The notes under the pieces are model-generated. The model worked only from the letters and a program-made list of their open reading frames with translations, had not been told where the DNA came from and made no database searches. DNA of 64,000 nt from Tribonema minus (taxonomy: Eukaryota > Sar > Xanthophyceae > Tribonematales > Tribonemataceae), in contig JAFCMP010000112.1 in the NCBI GenBank assembly GCA_017506865.1, positions 1,922,001 to 1,986,000 of the forward strand. Direction: 5' to 3'. A program made the position numbers and the translations under genes. Shown piece after piece: positions 45,709-56,500 of this stretch (position 1 is the stretch's first letter; every line of letters starts with the position of its first letter).

Positions 45709-48700
45709 GCGGCGCGGCGCGACGCAGCAGCGGTGCGGTGCGTGAGCAGGGCCAGGGCAACATGGCCTTGAAGACGGTATGAGCGATAATAGCAGCGGCA
45801 GCCACTGAGCGAGAAATGTTGGTGATGCTGGGGAGCGGAGCGCTTGGAGCTGAGGGCAATTTCAAACAAGCAAGATAGAGGCGCGCGCCACACGCGCGCA
45901 GACGCGTGCGGCTGAGACCTGCTGGCGCGGCTGAGACCTGCTGCCGGGGGCGCGCCGGAGCGAGTGCTGAGGTATGCGCTCGCCGCCACTGTCCGTCTTG
46001 AAGGCACTGAGGCGGTGCGCACAGCTAGCAGTGGTTGAGTTCTGCTGGAGCCAAGACTGCGCAGGTCACGCTTGTGACAAGCCGCCAGTGGCCCTGAGCG
46101 AGGGCACACGGCGAGCCTGACAGTCTACCAAAGCGACTCAGCGCGCTTGGTGCTGCATTGCACGACGACACCAGCGAACACGAAAAACGGTAGCAGAGCC
46201 GGTGGACTTGTTGGCGGCGGCAGCGCGCACAGCGGCACGGCCAAGTGCACGCATCGACGCCGCAATGCCGCGACACCCCCCCCCGATCAACGAGCCTCAT
46301 TGCGAGAACGCGCGCACCTTCTCCATCTTCCCGCCGTGCGCGTGGTGGCTGTACGCGGGGTTGTTGTTGAGCGTGCGCAGCGCCGCGAGCGCGTGGCCGT
46401 GGTGCTTGAACTCCATGAAGCCGTAGCCCTTGGACGGCAGCGCGCTGAGGTCGCCGCCGGGCGGCGCGGCGCTGCTGCCGACGCGCTCCGTCTCGCGGAT
46501 GACGCGCGCGCGCACGACGGAGGCCTGCGTGAGGGCGGTCGCGGGGGCAGGGGGGGGAAGGGGGGGGGGGGGGCATCTGAGTATGCGCTTCTGAGTTGTG
46601 GCACGCTCGAACACGGTGCAGGCATCGCAAAATTGCCATCTGGTGGACGTGTGGGCGCTGTGTGCAACAGCTGCTCCAGAACGGCCACCGGCATGACGAC
46701 AGTACAGCCACGGGCATAACTGAGGTGTTGAGCGTTGCGCACCGCAGGCAGGGCTTGTAGACCTGCAACAGGCGCCACCAGCAGGTAGTGAATGCAGAGA
46801 TCTGCAGTTCCGTGGGCAGTCCTCCAGAGGGGCTGCGAGCTTGCCCGGACATGACACATGCTTGCAATGGGCGATGATGCGGTTGCTGGCTCTCCGTCCA
46901 GGATCGAGATCGTGGCGCTGGTGAGTTGACAAAAAGCGCATGAAGACAAAAGAGTACGCCAGTTTGGATGGCAGGCATGCTGCATGATGTTCCTCTGCCG
47001 CATCCAGCCTCGTCCAGTCGCACGCCGCGTGGCAGGGACGGTGTCAAAGCGAATTGAGTGAACGCGCATGTGCAAAAGCGCAACGCTCACCTGTGAAACA
47101 GGGGGGATCTTGAGCCTGTCGGGCGTGATGGTGGCGTGGTCCTCGCCGGAGGCCTCCAGCTGCCGCCGCATGTCCTGCACGAGCAGCCAATGCAGCGCGG
47201 AAACCGACGAGACGACGCGCAGGCGTGTGAGGTGATGCTCAGCTGCTGTGAGGCACACGCGCTCGCAGGCGCGGCCCCGAGGGCTCGTGTCTGCGCCGAC
47301 ATGTTGGCGCAGCAGCAGCGGCAGCAGCAGCAGCAGCACCTCACACAACATTTGGGCGCTGGGCGCAGGGGCAAAGCGCTCGGAACGCACGGTTTGCGCG
47401 CCAGGGATGCATCACGCCTCCGGAACGCCGCACCGCTCTCTCACTGGCGCGCAGCACGTCTCGGCATCGCGCCTCCACCGCCGTGCATCACGCCGCTGCA
47501 GTCCCACGCCACGCCTGTCATGCATACCTCTACGTGCAACGCGCCACTCTCGCCGTGACGCGCGTGCACTCGACATGTGCACATACGCAGCGCACCCATC
47601 GCACTGCGTCCGCATCAGCGACCTCCCCCCCCCCTCCCTCTGCCCGTCGCCATGTCGCTCCATGCAACCCCCCCCATCGCGCCTGAGCCGCCCTCCGCGC
47701 GACGCGCCGTCACTCTCGCACCTTCGCTGCGGCACGCCGGCGCTCAATTTGGCAGCGGTAGAGACTGCGGCTGCAGCACACATAGTTCAGCGGTGTTGCA
47801 CACAAGTCTGACCGCTTGAAGACTCCGATCCCGGGGCCATCAGCTGCGCGAGGTGGTGGATGTGCCACTTCCTGATGCTCGACAGCGGCTCTCGACGCCC
47901 GCGCCGCGCACGCTGGCCGCTCCATCCATAGGGCTCTCACCTCTGAAGGGGCCTCATTGCATTCTCGCAGCGGCGCAGCCGTCTCAGTAGTGCGCAGCTG
48001 ACCGAGTGCGCGGCGAATGACAACTTCCATCAACTGCGACGACGACGCGCACGCGCCCCGCGCGCTCACCTTGGCGGAGGCGCGCCGCTGCTCGAGCCCC
48101 GCGCGCGCGGCGTCTGCGGCGAGCTTGCGCAGCGCCGCGTCCGTCACGGCGCGGCTGAGGTTGCGCACGCTCAGGCGCAGCGGCGAGATGAAGAAGAGCG
48201 GGTTCTTGAGCTTCTGCTTCTTGTCGGCGCGCGCCGCCGCGCGCTTGTCCATGTCCGCCTTGGGCGTCTCGCGCGCCGCCTCCTCCGTGGCGATCTGTCA
48301 TCGCAGGGTGGTGCGCAGCGAATGCACACGACGGGTGAGCGCTCGCGCTTCGTGCGGGGTAGAGGATGGGTGTGCGGCTGTCTGACGGGCTGTGGGCGGT
48401 GGGTGCCTCTGTGGTGGCGATCTGTCGTCGCACGATGCAGCTGTGCTGCCGCGTCGGCAACATGGCAAGTGCGCTCCTGCATTATTTGTGAGGCGGATGT
48501 GTGGACGTCTGATGAAGTGTTCAGCGGTGGGTGCCTCCTCAGTGGGGGTTTGTCGCCGTCCGGCGTGGCGCGGCGCAGCACGCAACCACATGCGTCATAG
48601 CAGATGACCCGGTGCGCAATTCGTGAGGTAGGCTGAGGTTCTCACGGGTTCTCAGCGCAGTGGACGCTGCCGCCGCGGTGGCGATCTGCCGTCGCGGGGC

Positions 48701-51700
48701 GCAGGCGCACAAGCACTTGGACGACAGGCGAGCCCCCGTGCAGTCTGTGAGGCGGAGGGTGGCCATCTGACGGGCTGGGAGCGGCGGGTGCTTCGTCGGC
48801 GGTGAGTTGCCGCGCGCAACAATCCGCAAACAGCAATCACGCTCACACAAATGATACACGCTCACACAAATGATACGTCACTGCGCATGTTGACTGCAAT
48901 TTGGGCACTGCGACCAATGCGTACGATTTGTCACTGCGCGTGTAAAGCGGCAATTTGCCCCTTCCCCCCCGCGCGGTTACTTTTCTGGCAGACCAGGTGC
49001 GCAGGCCCCCCTGCATGACCAGCAAACCATCCCTTGACACATGGGCAGACTCTCGCCACTCTGAACCGTTACAGCGACTCACCAGCAGGCCCTCGTTGGC
49101 CAGGTACAGGTTGCGCTTGTCCTTCTTGGCGCTCTGCCCGTCGGGGCCCTTGCCGCCGAGCCGCTGCGCCTCGTCGCGCTCCACGGCGCGCATGACGTGC
49201 AGCGCGCGCCCGCCCAGGTAGATGCTGTTGCCGCCGGACCTGCAGGGCGCTCGCGCAGCAGCAGCGGAGGTCGTTGCGTGTGAAGGCTCAGCGGCCTGCA
49301 GCTCTGGACGCTCCGCGACCTGTGACGTGTGTCGCAGCGTGACCTGCTCACGCAGCTCGACATGGCGCGTGAGTGTGTGTGTCATGCGGCGCGCCAAGTC
49401 TACCTGTTCCTGTTGCGACTGCTCGCGCGCATGCACGCGTGGAGATTGAGCTGATGGTGATGCTCAATATTTCCCCGGAGCGTGAAGCTGCGGGCGACGG
49501 CATTGCGTCTGGGTTGTGCGCAGCTGCAAGCGAGGCTGCGTGCGGACTGACGCTCAGATGCGCGCCGCGCCGCGTCACGCACACGGCAGAACACGCGGCG
49601 GCGCCCATTGCCTGCCGCAGACGCCCGGGGCCTACCAGTGTGCGCTGCTGTTTGCTACCGAAGCCACTTCACAGCATTTGCGCATTGCGTACATGGTGTA
49701 GAGCGTACTCGGCGACTAGCGCAGCTTTGCAGCCATCAACCGCCGTAACGTCTGCTGCCCTGCAGAGTGAGTGATGCGCACAGCAGCAGCAGCCGCAGCA
49801 GCGTCGCCACTCGCCGCTACACGGCGGCGCGCGCGCACTCGCGCGGTGCAACGCCAGCGGCGCGAGCCCGCAGGAGGCAGGCCTGATAAACCCGCGCCGC
49901 AAGGGTGCTTCCACACGTCCACTCGCGAGCGCCGCGCGCGTCAAGCACTCGGGGCGCACCGCGCCGCTGAGAGAATGCTGCCAATGCATGCCGTTGCGGC
50001 ATCAACTGACAGCCATCGCGACATGTGCAATGAGATGAGAGCAGCAGTATCTGATGTGACACTCACAGGATGTCGTTGATGGGCTCGGCGCCGTCCTCTA
50101 GCCCCTCCGCAACGGCCAGGCACTTGTCCGCCGCCTCCCGCGTCGTGAACTTCACGAACGCGGTGCCTCGCGGCATGCCTGGCGTGCGGCAGCATATCAC
50201 GCAAGCGATAGCAGACAATGCAATGTGGTGACTCGTGCTGCTTGATCAAGTCAAGCTGCGGGGACAGCACCTAGCATTGATTCCACAATCGCACTAGAGA
50301 GTGGGTGGGATGCAGCTGCGCGAGGGTGTGTAGAGGAGAAAGTCAGCATGCAAATGGCATTGCCTGTGATGTTGTCGATTTGCCGTATGTATTGTATTGT
50401 CAAAGTATGTCGTCGAGTCAAAGAACAGAGGATGCCCTGATCAGCAGGTCATAGCTGACGTTGACATCAACAGGGGTGCCACTCACAATTCGTTCATAAT
50501 CAACACTTGTGTGTGCTCTTGACAGTGACGGCATCATCACGGAAACATGTGCAATATGTGTTCATTTTGGTAAAAGCATGACACATGAATCAGAGTTGCT
50601 CAACACCTGCATTGAGAATAAACCGAAGGCTCCAAACCTTGCACCAGCTGCCAGCCATGTGCTGCTTACCGAAGCATGCCAGGGAGGCAATGAGCAAGGC
50701 TGCTCCACTGACCAGCGCCATAACCTCAATGATTAGGACACACCGAAGATGGCGTAGATCAAAAGATTCGTCATGACACGCTTGAGTCCTATTTCAAATG
50801 CTCAGAAACGAAGTGGCAAGACCATGTAACAGTGACAATGGTGAGGTACACTAGGACCTTGTTCACAACCAAAGTGCCGGCAGCACGCAACACGCGATCG
50901 TATGTAACCCGCAAACTCGCGCCTCAAACAGTGGCAATCACCGCCTAGAGTACACCCAACACTGCTCTCGCACCGCTCCACTTCACGCCCCGCCTCCAAA
51001 CCCCCAACCGCTGCACGCAACACACACACACACCCGCCGCCGCCGCATGCCCATGCTGCGCCGCAGCAACACCCCCCCTCCGCCACCCAGAGCGCGCACC
51101 TGTGCCCTTGTCCTTGACGAGCAGCGCGAGGCGCACGTCGCCAAAGTCCTCAAAGCACTCGCGCAGCGCGTCCTCCGTCGCGTCAAACCCCACGTTGCGC
51201 ACGAACACCGTGCGCCCCTGCCCCACGTCCGGCCGCGGCGGCGCGCGCCGCGGCTTCTCCTCCTCCGCCTCCGCCTCCCCCTCTTCCCCCTTCTCCTCGC
51301 CCCCCTCATCCTGAGCGCTGCTGCCGCCAGCATCGCTGCCGCCGTCGCCGTCCTCGTCCTCGTCCTGCTCCGCGTCCGTTCCGCCGGCGTCGCTGTCATC
51401 GCCGCCGCCGTCAGCAGCGGCGGCGGCGCCATCGCTGTCGTTGTCGCCGTCGCCGCTCTCGGCAGCAGCGGCGTCGGCGTCTGTCGTGCGGTTAAGGGCC
51501 TGGCCCGCCAGCGTCTCTTCGAAGCGCTTCTTTGCAAGCGCGTAGTCGACGGCGACGTCGCGATCGCATATCTGCACGCACGGCAGACGCACGGGATGCC
51601 GGAGGACATATGGATCATGCTGCTTATGAGGCTGCTGCCTGCGATATGATGAGCATTGCAGGCAAGATGCCGGGCTTTCTGCTATCAGCTTGCCGTGGCA

Positions 51701-53302
51701 GTCAGCAGTAGCGATGGCGCATTACATGGAGACAGCCAAGCATGGTGGCTCACCAACAAAGGGCTCTCTGTTCCATGTGTTGCGGAAGCAAACTCTGCGG
51801 TCCATGGCAGCCCCCATGCTGGCCAACACCAACGGACACGTGACTCCGCAGCTTCACCTGCCTGGCAACAAAGCCGCCGCCTGGCAAAGCTGCGCGGCGG
51901 CACCGCCAACCGTAAACGAACTGAGCAACGCACGCACCTTCATGACGCCGTGCTCGCGCACTACCGTCGCCGCGTCGCGCGCGCACAGGAACTGCACGAA
52001 CGCAAACCCGCGCGACTTGGACTTGGTGACCGTCTCCTCGGCGCCCGTCGCGCGGACCTTGCGCGCGAAGCTCACGTCGACGCGCGGTATGTGCACCTCC
52101 GCCAGCGGCCCGAACGGCGCGAATGCCGCCTCCACGTCCGCCTCCGCCGCCGCCCACGGCAGGTTGCGCACGATGAGCCGGTGCCGCTTCAGTATGCGCG
52201 AGGCGCGCGCGGCGTCGTCGCCGCCGCCGCCGCCGCCTCCGCCGGGCAGGTGCGCGTGCGTCGGCACCTCCACCGCGCGCCGCACGCTCACGCGGCTGTC
52301 GTGGAAGACGTGGCCGTCGAGCTTGGAGGACAGCAGCGCGCGCACGCCGGACGCGTCCACGCACACGACGCGCGCCACGCCGCCGCGCGGCAGCGGCGCC
52401 GCGGCAGCGGCCGCCGCGGCGTCGCCTGCGGCGGCGGCGGCGGCACTGGCGTGCGGAGCGATCTCCACGGACTCGACCGCCGCCACCTTGCGGACGCGCT
52501 TGCGCAGCGCGTTCTTGGTGAGATTGGGAGCGATACCGAAGATAAAGACCGTGCGCTGTGCCTCCGGTGCGGGCGTTGCATCGGGGCGTGCTGCCATGGC
52601 GGCAGCGGCAGCGGCCGCTGCTGCTGCCGCTGGGCCCTTCTTACGCGGTGGTGGTGGTGCTGCTTTTTTTGCTGCTGCAGATGGACTGGCATCTTTCTGC
52701 TCGCTGCTGGCACTGCCGTCAACAGGTGCCGGTGCTGCGGGCGCTGCTGCCGGGACCTTCTTCCGCTTCGGCGCGGCCTCCGTCGCAGCATCGCCTGCTG
52801 TGTGTTTGACCTGCTGAGTAGCAGCTTCTGCATTGTCCTCACCTGCATCAGCCCTCTTGCGCTTGCTCGAGAGCGCCTTTGCTGCTGGTGCTGGTGCTGT
52901 TGTAGCCTCTGCAGCGTCACCGGTAGGTGCAGAAGGCTTTCTGGCGGCGGCCTTCTGCTCCCGCTTGGCACCCTTCTTCATGGCAATCTCGACGCTGATG
53001 GCCTTTCCCTGCACCTGCCTGCCGTTCAGCGCCGCCGCCGCTGCAGCAGCATCTGCCTGGAGCGCGAAGCGCACGAAGCCGAAGCCCTTGCTGAGCTTGG
53101 CTCCATCGTGCATGGACTTGATGAGATCGATGCGCTTGATGGGGCCATGCTCGCCAAACAGAGTTTCGATGTCCGGCTCCAGAAATGTTTCCGGTAGGTT
53201 GCGCACGAAGACTTGGCTGAGATTCTGCTGCTCTGCGGAAGCCGCAGCAGCGGCTTTGGCTGCCGGCGGGGGACGCTTAGGGTGAGTTGGGTGGCCCACC
53301 AT
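44002..53302 (-). CDS. NOP4: NOP4/RBM28-type multi-RRM nucleolar protein
   Basis: Nucleolar RNA-binding protein needed for 60S ribosome assembly in yeast and animals (family knowledge). Exons 53302-51938, 51571-51100, 50178-50067, 49239-49083, 48294-48070, 47174-47091, 46524-46318, 45668-45582, 44962-44781 and 44347-44002 join in phase: 1078 residues, longer than RBM28 because of Ala/Lys and acidic linkers. RRM1 (~30-107) has VFVRNLPETF and GFGFVRF. A degenerate RRM2 begins TVFIFGIAPN, RRM3 has LIVRNLPW and GFAFVQF, and RRM4 spans exons 2-4 with TVFVRNVGFD and GTAFVKF. The C-terminal RRM runs over exons 5-7 (RLSVRNLSRAVTD, GYGFMEFKHHGHALAALR, LNNNPAYS), then LIVEFAVENHAKLKVQE, the family's hallmark C-terminal order. 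The end is basic and low-complexity, consistent with nucleolar localisation. It shares a 251-bp upstream region with argD. Confidence 0.93.
45680..45707. repeat. Long poly-G tract before a NOP4 acceptor
   Basis: About 28 consecutive G on the plus strand, i.e. poly-C on the coding strand, ending shortly before the CAG acceptor of the exon at 45668. It is the longest of the homopolymer tracts in the window. Confidence 0.85.
48294..48830 (-). repeat. Five copies of a NOP4 acceptor/exon-5 start
   Basis: The start of exon 5 (CAG|ATCGCCACGGAGGAGGC, exon from 48294) is repeated upstream in intron 4 at about 48421, 48549, 48685 and 48806, spacings 127, 128, 136 and 121. Copies at 48421 and 48685 keep the CAG and read ATCGCCACC; those at 48549 and 48806 have CAA instead. 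Downstream of each is a related segment containing GCACCCACCGC or a variant, so whole units were duplicated. Confidence 0.8.
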
Positions 53303-53553
53303 GAGATCTACTGCGCGGTGGAGGCTGGCAATTTCCTCTCGTCACCTTGTTTGAAGAGTTGCAGCAGGAATTCGAGGCTTACAGCTATAGCGCCACAACA
53401 AGCGCTGTGCGTGTGTGACGTAGGGGCTTTTTTTCTCTGGTCATCACACTTCAATTTCAAACCTCAACATAACTTCAAACGCGGAAGGTTCCTGGTTCCG
53501 GACGGTTGCGCGAGTCAAAAGGATCCAGAGAGGCTAAGGCTGCAAACAGCAAG
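53303..53553. promoter_or_regulatory. Shared divergent promoter region, NOP4-like and argD
   Basis: The two start codons (53302 minus, 53554 plus) are 251 bases apart and face away from each other, so this short gap must carry both 5' UTRs and both promoters. It holds an AT-rich core near 53440-53480 with TTCAAAC-type motifs. No TATA box is obvious. Confidence 0.6.
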
Positions 53554-56500
53554 ATGGTGAAGCAATGCGCGGCGGCAGCCGTTCCCCTTGTCCTCCTGCT
53601 GCTGGGAACCGGCAGCAGCGATGCCTTTACGTCCTCGCCTGTGGCACACACCAGCAAACAGCACCGCCACAGCACGCTGACCATGGTGGCCACCCCTGAG
53701 GCGCCACAAGTCTCCTCCGCAGCACCACTGACGATGGACGAGTACTCCAAGTACGTGCAGACCACGTACGGCCGCTACCCTCTCACCATAGTGAGGGGCA
53801 AGGGCTGTCACCTCGTGGACAAGGATGGCAAGGAGTACCTCGATATGGTGGCGGGCATCAGCACCTGCGCACTGGGGCACGCCGACCCCGAGCTGACCAG
53901 CGCAGTGTCCGCCCAGATGTCCCGCATGCACCACATCTCCAACCTCTACTACATACCGGAGCAGGGGCGCCTGGCCAAGTGGCTCGTGGAGAACAGCTGC
54001 GCAGACCGCGTCTTCTTCTGCAACAGCGGCGCGGAGGCCAACGAGGCACAGATCAAGCTGGCGCGCAAGTACGCGCACACGGTGCTGGGGCTGGATCTGC
54101 CCGTCATCATCACCGCCAGGCAGTCCTTCCACGGCCGCACCCTGGCCACCGTAACCGCTACCGGACAGCCCAAATACCAGAAGGACTTCGGGCCGCTGCC
54201 CAGCGGCTTTGAGTACGTGACGTACAACGACATCGACGACCTGCGAGCAACCGTCAAGGTGAGTACGTATGTATCCGTTTTTGCCTAACACACGCACTCA
54301 TGTGCAGCTGGTGGCTCAGTCCTCACATTCAAGTGTGCTATGTACATTGGTCTTGAAACCACCTCAACAGGAAGGCGGGCCGCCTCCACTGTTGATTGCC
54401 AACGCATCTGGCTGTCTCCACGCTTTCCACAGCACACAAGATGCATCCGATTGAAGTGGATCCGCTGTCGGCTGACTTGTTCCCCCTGGTGCACTGGACT
54501 TGCCATGTGTGCTCGGCTAGCTATTCGTGCAGCAATGAGCTGCAGCAGCAGCGCAGACCACTGTTGCAGTATCTGAGCTCCCTGCGTCTGCCGCGCTTGC
54601 TGCATCCCTGCACTAGACTGAGAACCACTACGCAAACGCTGCGTGCACGGTACCCCGCGTGCGCCAGAACCTCAACCTCACTCCGCGCCCTGCGTTCACG
54701 GCAGCGCCGCCGCTCGCGCTAACTGCCATCTCTCTCCCGCGCCGTGCGCGCGCGCGCGCAGCGCATCAACGGGCGCGCCAAGCTGCGCGCGCTGCTGGGG
54801 CTGCCGAAGCGCGGCGTCGCCGGCATCCTCATGGAGGCGCTGCAGGGCGAGGGCGGCATCGTGCCCGCGACGCGCGAGTTCTTCGCCGCGGTGCGCGAGA
54901 TCTGCAACGAGACGGGCGCGCTCATGATGTGCGACGAGGTCCAGGTGCGCGCAGTTGAAGTTGCGGGATGAAGAAGGGGGCGGTCGGCGCCCCCGGGCCC
55001 TTCTACCACAGAAGCGCGGTGGTTCTGCGGCCACCAGGCTTGTTGATTGTTAAATTTGCATCACGAGCAAGCGCATGGCAGCCGCGGACGAGAGTTGCTT
55101 GATCTCCTGGTCCCATTGAGGGCTTTGGTTATGTTTGGGCGTTTGCCAGCTGCTGTGCATGGAGTGTGGAGATGCGTCTGGGCACCCATTGAAGTCATTT
55201 TTGTGCGATTTTTGCAGCATCAGCTGCGCATGCGTCTGAATCTTGTGTCGCGGCACACCATTGAATGGCGGTTTCTGGTGCAGCACATCCACGGTGCCGC
55301 CAAGAACTAGTTGTCACGGGGAATTGATGACTCCATGCTTCTCAGTGCTGGCTACACTGCAGACTTCAGTGCCAAAGCCAGGGTTGGGCGTTTTTCCATG
55401 TGCCAAGATGTTGTTCGGATGTGCATGCTGTATGCATCGACCACAGAGGCCGTCTGAAGCACAAGCTTTGTCCTTCAACTTTTGCCTATATGACTGCGTG
55501 TCAATCATGTAGTCAAATGTCTAGCCCTACAGTCGCAGCACGGCGCCGCAACCTGTTTATGTGCTCACTTGGCACCACCGTGTGTGCGTAATGGTTTCCC
55601 TGTTGCGCGCAGACTGGTATGGGCCGCACGGGCACGATCTGGGGGTTTGAGAACCTGGGCGTGGAGCCGGACACGTTCAGCAGCGCAAAGGCGCTGGGCG
55701 CTGGCGTCCCCATTGGAGCGATGATGTGCAAGGTGAGCGGTGAATGTATGCATATACTTGATGTTTTGAAGTACATGGACCCTGCATGTAATTGTGCTTG
55801 TGTGCCACGCATGCAGGCGTGCGTGCGCGCAGCTCCTGCTTGCGCCCGTGAGCTGCGCCGTCGCATCGCGGGCGCGGGGAGCGTCGCCTGTTGAAGTGCG
55901 CGTCGAAGTGCTGGGGCACGTGTGCACGACGCACGAGGGCGAGGCGGTCTCGACGCAGCGCTGCGCATGTGCCGCTTTTCACCATTTGTTTTAAGTAAAA
56001 CCATGTCTGTCAAGAAAGAGGGGGAGGGCGGGGGGGGGGGGAGATGCTCGAAGGCACTGCTTTGTACGCTGAGCACTGCAGCTGCCGTCCAGAGGCGGCG
56101 CAGCGTCAGTGAAGCGTGGCGGAGTTGTGCCTGAGGCAATCGACGCGTGCGCACAAGCTTGCACAGATGAGCATCGTAAACGGAGTCATACGCCGTGTCG
56201 TGCGGCGCAGCAATGCGATGCGGGGTCTGTGACAAGATTGAGCACGCGTCATGAAGTTCACTTTTTTTGCAACATAGAGCAGGTGCAGTACTGGCAGTTG
56301 GCGTTCCTCTCCGCACGTGAGAACTTTACGTTGAGGTATCACCGACATCAAAGCCAGCGCTCATCTGCGAGTCGCGCGCAATACTTGTCAGGCAAGCATA
56401 CGTGGCATTGTGTTAAAACATCAAGTTGTTACTTTCTGAGCGCCGTCAAGGCGTTACCGTCTGTTATAATTATCATTGCATGGGCGCTGTTGAGACCGCC

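Noticed and set aside
48294..48830. CRISPR-like array
   Set aside because: Repeats at 121-136 bp periods are imperfect, contain an intron acceptor and exon start, and sit in a eukaryotic intron.
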